Shown: in pieces, positions 56,890 through 64,000 of the stretch | Layout of the letters: every line of letters begins with the position of its first letter | Position numbering within the stretch: position 1 is the first letter of the stretch | NCBI GenBank assembly: GCA_036345935.2 | Contig: JADWOT020000004.1 | Coordinates: 8,700,734-8,764,733, forward strand | Direction: 5' to 3' | Source: Taenia hydatigena | Taxonomy: Eukaryota > Platyhelminthes > Cestoda > Cyclophyllidea > Taeniidae | DNA: 64,000 nucleotides | The notes under the pieces: model-generated | What the model was told of the DNA's origin: nothing | The model's database searches: none | The model's input: the letters and a program-made list of their open reading frames with translations, nothing else | Position numbers and translations under genes: made by a program

Positions 56890-58756
56890 GTAAACACATG
56901 CGTAAAGTATTAAGCCGCAAACTAATAGCACAAGCTCTGCTAACTTACTTCCACACCAACGGCCTCTAAATCAAATTTTCCTCACAAACAGCACCGGCCT
57001 TTAAGAAACCCAAGCATAATTTAACTATAATTTTAAAGCAAAGTTTCGCATTTAACGACGCTTGTTTCACCAAGTATTGGGCTTGAGACATCGTCAGAAG
57101 CCTCGTTTTACTGTTGGAAAAGAAAAATGCCCTGAGAGCGTCTAATCAAAGCATCAATGCACCATCGACACACCCATGAATGAAGAACTCCTGTTTCGTA
57201 AAGGGACAACATCGTCGTCGTCATCAGCATCTGCATCAACAAATGCAACCTGATTTCTTTGGCATAGATGCCAGGTATAAATGCGAATTCAGTAATGCAA
57301 TTTAATCACTGCCTTTATGGTGCTGAGAGATGTTGAAAGTACAAAAGTACAGAATCTTTGGCAAAAATGAGCCTTGGTAAGCCTCTTTGCTATGAGTTTT
57401 GTGTCGCTGTGTGCAAATCTCCGCTTAGCTGTGTTTTCAGCTAAATGAAATGTGGTTGTTATCTTGGTCCTGTCTTAGGCCTAACTTCTTGAGTCAATCA
57501 CCATCTAACAACAAGTCAAAGGGCTGCAAAAGCGGCAGCATACGAGACGTCGCTATGCAACTACTGGGAAGCAGATATGATGCGATAGTGTAAGCAAGGT
57601 GAGGTGGGATGGGGAGGGCTGGGTCAGTGTATAGTTAAGGTAGCTAGAAGTACTGGTGCGGTTTTGCTGCTGTTCATTGCAGATTCATTCCATCCTGCAG
57701 GTGCTCACAAGATGCTGCTACTTATGTGCATTTAGATGTGTGCATATGCACTAGTTTACTTAGACTCCTAACTGCATCCAACCACCCTGAAACACCAGTT
57801 GCACCCATCAAGATTTTCAATTTGCCCTCTTCATGAATCTAAACAAGTTGAGAAAACGCTACAATGTTCCTGTGAATTTCCATGCTAAATTGTCTGGTTC
57901 GTACATTACCATGGTCATTTCTTTAAAGTCACAGACTACTATGTACTCACATCCATCTAAGAATAACTTGAAGTGAATAAGGGTTGAAAACTCGAGTCTT
58001 TGTAAGTTTTAGGGGAGCTATTGGCTGCATCATAATACGCACATTGGAATAGCAATTGAAGCGGGATCTGCAGGTGTGCTTCCCTCGCGTGTGCTAATGC
58101 ATTAGCGCAATACGGATAGATTACTCGAATTTGGTTAGCACGCCATCCCAATGCATGGAGGACGACTGGAGTCTTTGGGGTACGCTTAATGCAAATGGCA
58201 GGCGGATGAGCTTTGCTGCTCTCGGCATCCAGTCGGCACGAGGTATTACAGGTAATCGTCTCTTATGAAGTGTTTTATGTCCTGCATTAGGTTGGTAGCA
58301 GTGCCACCAACAGTACAAAATACAAGGTCCTAGATTCCCAGATTTAGTTCATCAGTGCATGATCCACCCTTGAGATCAGTCATGGTCTCTTGGGCTGGTT
58401 CGATGGTTTGCGTGGACCATCCGGTGTATTTCCAAGCAATAACTATGGCAGTCATTCAGAATGTAAGTTAGTTAATTTCACTTAAATTGGCTGTTTATTT
58501 GGGTTGCTCACCGACGTTCGTGGGCATGGAAGCATTCCGCCAGTAGGCAAAGATTTGCTTCGGCTAAATCAAATTGTCAACATAGAAGCTATGTGAGCTG
58601 CTGCTGGATTCAATTCGTGAGCTGTCTCATTTATGTCACTTGCGACTTATCCTATATCACCCCATTGAATGTTTCCGTAATGTTGATCAAGGGCTTCATT
58701 GATCAAAGCTCTTGATTTATGGTGCCGATTGAAGTAACAGTGTAGGTATCACGCAG
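56890..58756. other. No gene seen
   Basis: Short frames only; no duplicate in the window. Confidence 0.5.
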
Positions 58757-59150
58757 TAATGCAAAGGATGCGGGGGAGAAACACCATGTGCATGACCGTG
58801 GAATTCACTTTGAGAATTCAGTGCAGCAAAGTAGACGCAAATACGATGAGTGTAGAGAGAAGAGGAAGAAGACTTTTAGAATCTTGGATGGAGGGGGTCT
58901 GGAGTACAAACCAACCTGCTTCATGCAACAGAAATCACTCGTCTCTTACTTATCGCCTTTGGCCACATCACTCGATGGTGGCTTCTGTTCAACAATGAAG
59001 CGTCTCAGACTAAAGCACCTGTCAAAAATGAATCAAGTCCTGTGGATTTCGTTGCATTTAAAGACTCAGCCATATTACTTCTCTAATTATTTTATCAGCA
59101 GATGTTACATTGCAACATTTCCTACGCGACTGCGTCCAAAGTTAGTTTGA
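58757..59150 (+). CDS. Candidate exon, unknown protein
   Basis: After an AG (GTATCACGCAG) a frame is open for about 131 codons to 59150. It includes GIHFENSVQQSRRKYDECRE and FRILDGGGLEYKPTCFMQQK, a basic coiled region and a Gly turn that read as genuine protein. A second frame overlaps. No family recognised. Confidence 0.35.
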
Positions 59151-60299
59151 GCCGAACCTGCCTACTCAGCATTATAACTGGTAAGACTATGCAAAGTTGA
59201 TGAGTTTAGCAACCCATTACTACTTTGCAAATAAGACGCCCTTATCATGCCTTGAATTTAAAGATAAATGGTCAAGACGACTTGCAGTATGGGTGACTCG
59301 ATCAACGTTGGCCTGTGAAAAATTTATCGTTTCTCCCACTCACTGACAGTTTCCATCTACTCCACCGGTGACCACAATCGTTGGCAATGTAAGGTGTGGT
59401 TGATCGGAATGGGAGTTATACCGGTATGCAGAGGGATTGCTGTGGAATCATCACAATTACTCCTCTCTGAAAAGCAATGGTGATGTCTAAATTCACCAGC
59501 TTATTTGATCACGTTGTGCAGTATGAGCCGTGAAGCAATAGGAAGGTGAAAGTGGAGAAAATATCCCTGCCAGATTAAAGGCATCGCAAACTTGTTCTCT
59601 TAACCGACAAGGCTTTTGTTTGGGAAACCGAAGTTGCTTTTCATTTGAGCCCTACGCATACGTGGAAAAACGTTGAGCGACGAAGTGATTCAAGCAAAAC
59701 AAGGACAGCAATTAGAAGTAGAAACGTTTGACGGCAGTGATGAGTGAAGTGAGCTGATCAGACCAACAAATGTGGCGCTGTGCAACAAAGTGCTCTGCAA
59801 GCAAGCGCGACGCATCTACAGCCAGACGATCGTTTGAACATTTGGCGACACCTTAGCTTGCAAAATCGAAAGTAATATTTGTGTTCCCCTAGTTTATAGC
59901 ACAGTTCCATTGCAATCAACTCCTCAAAGCAGTAATATGTCCTGCATACCTCTAGCAGTCGATTTACGCGTCAATATTTTAGTCACGCCACACCATTTAT
60001 GTAACAAATTAGGCCATTGCATTCTAGTCTTGCGGGAGATCATGAATTCGCACGTTGAGCCACTGCGCCACCTGTCCTTCGGTAAAGGAGAATTAGATGG
60101 AAGTGTGATTAGGCGACGTCGAGATTGGGTAATACGGAGCAAACCAATGTGCTAACATGAAAGTGAGGCCAGTCCACCCCACACTCTCGTCGCAGTTTAT
60201 TTATGCCTCAACATCTCTGCAATGTGGTCAGTCTACCATAGCTTCACTCCATGTCGGTAGGTCTCTGTTCATTAGCCTCTTTATTTATTTTTCAAACTC
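59151..60299. other. No gene seen
   Basis: Unique flank of block D. The overlapping frames at 59910-60155 (both strands) lack support. Confidence 0.5.
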
Positions 60300-60313
60300 G
60301 CTTGACAATTCAG

Positions 60314-61280
60314 ATGCAGAAGACCCCACAACATGAAATCACGGATCTGCCTCCAGAATTGGGACTGAGAATAAGCAAATATCTCGAACTCCGCGACTTG
60401 ATGGATCTTTGCGCGTGTATTCCGAGTTGGAGGTGGATTCTATCGATGCCACTATTCCGCGCTCCCCTGAACCAGATCATCAACCAATGGACCTGGCTAG
60501 ACAAGTGTCTATGCCAGATGCTTTTGCCACAACCCTCACCTGGTTCTGTTTGAAATGCTTTTGAAGCTACCCGATATCAGACAGATCAAATGCGCTCTTA
60601 TTATTACTTCTTGTCCAGTGTTACGACAAACCCGTATCATAGAACCGTATGCTTTTACAAGTTGCCAGATTGTGATAGCGAAGAGATGTCAAGCTTGGAA
60701 GCGACTGCACACTGGCAACTAATCGGTAATCCATTTGCTGAAATCCCTTTAGTGAAGAAATTACCTTTTCGCTTGCATCATGACTACATGGTATCATCTC
60801 TCCATTTAGATATTATTGCTGGTAAAAGAAAGCAAATTGAATTGGCAAGACCACGTGATGAACCTGGCTGCTGCGACTTCATAATTTGTGTCGTAGATCC
60901 TTTGCGTTTTGCAGCAATGAACTGGCAGCTATCTTAGAAGGAACTGTTGATTGTTGAGGTTCTTGTGGATCGGAGAAGAGATAAGTCAAGTAATTGTGAG
61001 TGTGTCGTCAAGTTTCTGCAGAGTTGTGGAGGTCTCGACAGCTCTCCACTGGCTGCTGTGCCAACGAATTGGCGGCTAAGGTGCATTAACTATCATCATC
61101 GCAAATTAGTAGATCAATTCGCTGAACTGGTACAGTGGGGCTGTTATGATGTGATCTCCAAAGGGCATGAGATTGATAGATTTGGCGATCATGTGCGGAC
61201 GAGGAGACGACGTAATTGATGCAATCACTTATGTGGTCAACGGTTGTGATGTGCCTTGTCGTTGGGTAATTTCTTTGTAA
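60314..61280 (+). pseudogene. F-box protein pseudogene, copy D (FBXO4-like family)
   Basis: The ATG at 60314 follows directly on an acceptor with a long pyrimidine-rich run (TTATTTATTTTTC... to TTCAG). The F-box core is better preserved than in B: LPPELGLRISKYLELRDLMD then IPSWRWIL. A TGA at 60551-60553 replaces the CGA found in B, while the codon that is TGA in B is CGA here (60572). One T is missing near 60907, leading to TAG at 60935, and a 14-base loss near 60940 restores the frame (ELLIVEVLVDRRRDKSSNCE). An extra C near 61167 changes the C-terminus to SKGHEIDRFGDHV with a stop at 61217. The intact ancestor, an F-box protein with a GTPase-like C-terminal domain, is inferred from both copies. 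Confidence 0.8.
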
Positions 61281-61430
61281 GGAGCGAAAAGTGCTAAATG
61301 CATGGGTTTGGTCGAAATCACAAATGATAGGCAAAAGAGATGACAATTAACTCGAGCAATAAGGAAGAGGACAATTGCATTTTAGACATACAAGGAGTCG
61401 ATCGTTCCTCTTCCCTTCTACAAGGTATCA

Positions 61431-61949
61431 ATGGGCAGCACGAGCCATTTGTGTACCAAACCCTGCTCACTGCTCGGAACTACTAAGTTCCTCCGCGTCA
61501 ACAAAGTGATCGCTTTATCAACAGGCACCTACGGGGTAGCAGCAGTGGCAGGATTATCGTCAGTAGTGCCCTTGTTAGCTGATGCAACGGGAACCGGCAG
61601 TGCTTCTGTAACAGCGTACATGTTTTACCCATCGACGGTGTTGATGAATGCGCGGTTGGAAGCCATAATCGGAATGTATAATTTGGTAATATTGACGCAC
61701 GGTGAGGGACACGATGAAAGATGCGGTATGTACAACTCCATACACAAGACATCGCCCCATAGATGCGATCTTGTGACGAAAGAAGAAGGCAGAGATCTTG
61801 ATCATCTCAGATTGACAGTCATGCTGAGTATCCTGCAGAGAGAAATTGAAGTTTGTACTTTCGTGTCTGTTCATGACATAGAGACCAACACCACCTTTGC
61901 CGCATCGCACTCCTGCTCTATAGGAGGCGCAATAGGAGGAGCCAACTGA
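61431..61949 (+). CDS. Hypothetical 172-residue open frame in block D
   Basis: The frame is intact from ATG 61431 to TGA 61947, while block B has lost the start and gained a stop and a frameshift. The N-terminal third is small-residue rich (GTYGVAAVAGLSSVVPLLAD, possibly membrane-inserting), followed by a polar part (VILTHGEGHDERCGMYNS, RDLDHLRLTVMLSILQREIE). Most differences from B change amino acids. No family is recognised. It could be a real gene, or simply the less decayed of two non-functional copies. Confidence 0.3.
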   Translation: MGSTSHLCTKPCSLLGTTKFLRVNKVIALSTGTYGVAAVAGLSSVVPLLADATGTGSASVTAYMFYPSTVLMNARLEAIIGMYNLVILTHGEGHDERCGMYNSIHKTSPHRCDLVTKEEGRDLDHLRLTVMLSILQREIEVCTFVSVHDIETNTTFAASHSCSIGGAIGGAN

Positions 61950-63612
61950 GTGAATGAAAACAATTTACAAAGAGGCACCTAAGGGCAGCCCAAATGTCGA
62001 ATATAATGACAGCGACTAATCAATGTTTCCAAATTAGTATCATAAGCACCATGGGAAATGAGCGGTGAATGTGGACAACGCAAGACGAATAGAACTTACA
62101 AAAGCGGAATCGGCATAAAATGTCGGAGAAGAAGAGGCAGAAAGAAAATGGTTGACTTTGGCTTTCGAGGATGTCACAGTGGGGAAGCGAAATGGCGGAA
62201 TGGTTCTGCCCTCACTGAAGTGCGGCGCATAAAATAAGATGTGATGCCTTAGAAGAGTGTAAGCAGTTGAGGTGCCATTCACCCAGCCTGACGTCTCCTC
62301 GCTCACTAGTGCCTCTACAACAGGCGAACGATGCTGCACAAGTAATCGTGGTCCAGTGCGTCAACTGCTGATTTCCTTCACACAACATGATGTGCGAAGA
62401 GGCATAAAGATGATGAAAGTGTAAACAAGATAAAGAAGTTTGCTATGTGCCCATAAATGTGACAAGAAATGGCAAAGTTAGGGTGCAAATGATTTTTCCC
62501 TACCTTTTGCATTTGCAAACTCTTGCCCACACTCGAGAGGAGTGTGGGTTTGATCCGACCTCCCCAGGGTGAATGGAGAGGGGTAAAGGAGTCGACAAAG
62601 ATAACAAAAGGGTGAGAGTATGTGGAAAAATGCTGCCACGATCGGATGTATGGGCATCGAGTGGTAGTTAAATTAGTATGTTTTAAGAGGTTTTCCATCA
62701 GCCCATCCTCCTGTTTACGTGACTGATGTGAGCATGATCGAGGGAATGGGATTAAATAAATAGAGTTGGGAATGTGCATGCAGCAGCCAAAGAATTTGCC
62801 GTGGCCATGCAGCAGGTATGTATTGTCATGCCCAATTAGAAAGGCTACTATTTGATCCGCGCCAGTATGGGAGAAAATGCAGCAAAATTTAGGAAGAAGG
62901 TCAAGTTAGACATGCCTGACTCATCCATAATTTTGATAATCCCTACCTCTTTGGTGTAGGCTGTTTCTTTAATTGCGAAGAGGAGGATTAGTAGAGGACA
63001 TAGATAAGAAATTACATTACTAAGCTCCACGAATGGCCAAAAAGGCTAAAAGGTAATTGTATTGTTTCCATTCAGGCCAAAACTTTTAATGACAATGAAA
63101 TAAATTGTCATTCTATTGACATTGATTGCGATCGCTCTATTCACTGTTGATAAAGGTGAGGCCATCTTAATTCCCGTGAGATGGATTTCAGTGCAGCTCT
63201 CCTAATTTAGTGTCATTTCCAGCACAATTGTAATACAATTTCGAGTCTAGTCGCGATCTGAGGAAAGGGGGTGGAGTGATATTACTAATTGTTTGACGGT
63301 GAAATTTAATCGTTGTAACATTTATCTCCCCAACCACACGTACAATCCACTAATATGCCAGATTAGCTTAGAATATTTGCCTACGCGGTTCAGCACCACT
63401 TCCACCATCCAATAAATTAGCACTTAGCTTATCTATAAATGATGAAAACGCCCAAAATTGCATCGATCTCTCAACCGAGCCATAAATATGCAACGACTAC
63501 ACAGCGGGTATATAAGTCAAGCGATTGGCGTAGACAAGTCTGCAACCATGTGCACATCGCGTGTGCATGACCACATCTAAGTCACTGTCAACTATTTTAT
63601 ATCACCTATTCG
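61950..63612. other. Non-coding part of block D
   Basis: Duplicate of 9256-10843. The minus frames 62040-62339 and 62378-62779 are only partly in register with those of block B and are not called. Confidence 0.5.
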
Positions 63613-63930
63613 ATGGGCTTTAGAGGACCACTTAGTGGCTGGCAGTGGACTTTAGGTGTTTATCAGGAAAATTCTGGGTGTGACAAACGCAGCCACATGC
63701 AAACAGCTAAGAGGGAATTGGCAAGTGCAACGCGGTTCCTGGGCTGTCACGAAAGTATAGACTGCCACAACAACGGAGCACAACAGTTCCTCAAGGCTTG
63801 TAGACATGAAGGACCATTTGGCGCTGCCTCAGTATCCGTACCTTATTCAGGGGCCCCAGAGCGATTCCAATGGTGGCAGAAATGTGTGTGCCACCATTTG
63901 CATGCATCTGTTGTATGGGTACAAGTGTAG
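63613..63930 (+). CDS. Hypothetical Cys/His-rich 105-residue frame in block D
   Basis: Starts MGFRGPLSGWQWTLGVY and carries several Cys and His residues (RFLGCHESIDCHNNGAQQF, ACRHEG, CVCHHLH), which could bind a metal. The stop at 63930 lies just beyond the end of the duplication, so the last ~15 residues are unique to this locus. Block B has a stop and a two-base shift in the same frame. Unrecognised. Confidence 0.25.
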   Translation: MGFRGPLSGWQWTLGVYQENSGCDKRSHMQTAKRELASATRFLGCHESIDCHNNGAQQFLKACRHEGPFGAASVSVPYSGAPERFQWWQKCVCHHLHASVVWVQV

Positions 63931-64000
63931 AACGAAGATAATTTAATTTGGGTAAATTTTCTGCTCATGTGTTAAGCATGCTACTTAAAAGACGAGTGCT
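63931..64000. other. Window end, nothing seen
   Basis: Seventy bases without a recognisable element. Confidence 0.5.

Larger units (their letters stand above)
60300..63885 (+). repeat. Segmental duplication, block D (partner 7592-11112)
   Basis: Direct copy of block B with the same left edge, at CTTGACAATTCAGATGCAG. Relative to B it has extra bases near 62830-62865 and 62915-62960 and lacks 14 bases near 60940. The flanks are unrelated to those of B. Confidence 0.9.

Noticed and set aside
1..64000. Intact retrotransposon or DNA transposon
   Set aside because: No reverse transcriptase, integrase or transposase motif was seen in any long frame. The repeats carry host-like gene fragments instead.
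1..64000. CRISPR array or bacterial operon
   Set aside because: No regularly spaced identical repeats with unique spacers, and gene structure is intron-containing and sparse.

Overview
This window is nuclear DNA of a multicellular eukaryote. Coding stretches are short and bounded by GT-AG splice signals, intergenic distances are long, simple repeats are abundant, and nothing looks like an operon. A flatworm, most likely a tapeworm, is the best guess. The one clear gene is a GT31 beta-1,3-galactosyltransferase with its membrane anchor in a separate upstream exon, and tapeworms have an expanded galactosyltransferase family. The organism call is inference; eukaryote is near certain.

The window is a patchwork of duplicated blocks that carry decayed genes. 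(1) A composite repeat occurs at 1-3429, 31720-33787 and 46045-49704, with a fragment at 5020-5432. I call its parts Z, W, F (an F-box pseudogene), X and Y. Comparing copies suggests an ancestral order ZWF-XY-F'W'Z', meaning a central XY segment flanked by long inverted arms. (2) A direct 3.5 kb duplication (7592-11112 and 60300-63885) starts at a splice acceptor that is immediately followed by the ATG of another F-box pseudogene. (3) Inverted pairs lie at 15278-15790/29243-29750, 17786-17952/35745-35910, 18800-19800/50448-51455 and 42781-42960/44321-44490.

All four F-box copies (A 1080-1810, B 7606-8587, C 46967-47891 minus, D 60314-61280) are broken by stops and frameshifts, mostly different in each copy. 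Their shared architecture is an N-terminal F-box followed by an alpha/beta C-terminal domain that resembles the atypical GTPase-like domain of FBXO4. That resemblance was judged by eye. Copy D's block keeps two further open frames (172 and 105 codons) that are broken in copy B's block.

The best-supported functional gene is the galactosyltransferase at 23648-25232 (plus strand, two exons, AATAAA at 25266), although its second exon shows a frame conflict. A second candidate is a two-exon minus-strand gene at 44681-43718. It would encode a membrane-anchored protein rich in glutamate and then histidine, with a 49-base intron. The remaining coding-like pieces are isolated exon candidates of unknown identity.

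From about 33.8 to 50.3 kb the plus strand carries many G-rich polypurine tracts and microsatellites, including possible quadruplex and triplex formers. I saw no convincing tRNA, rRNA, CRISPR array or intact reverse transcriptase.
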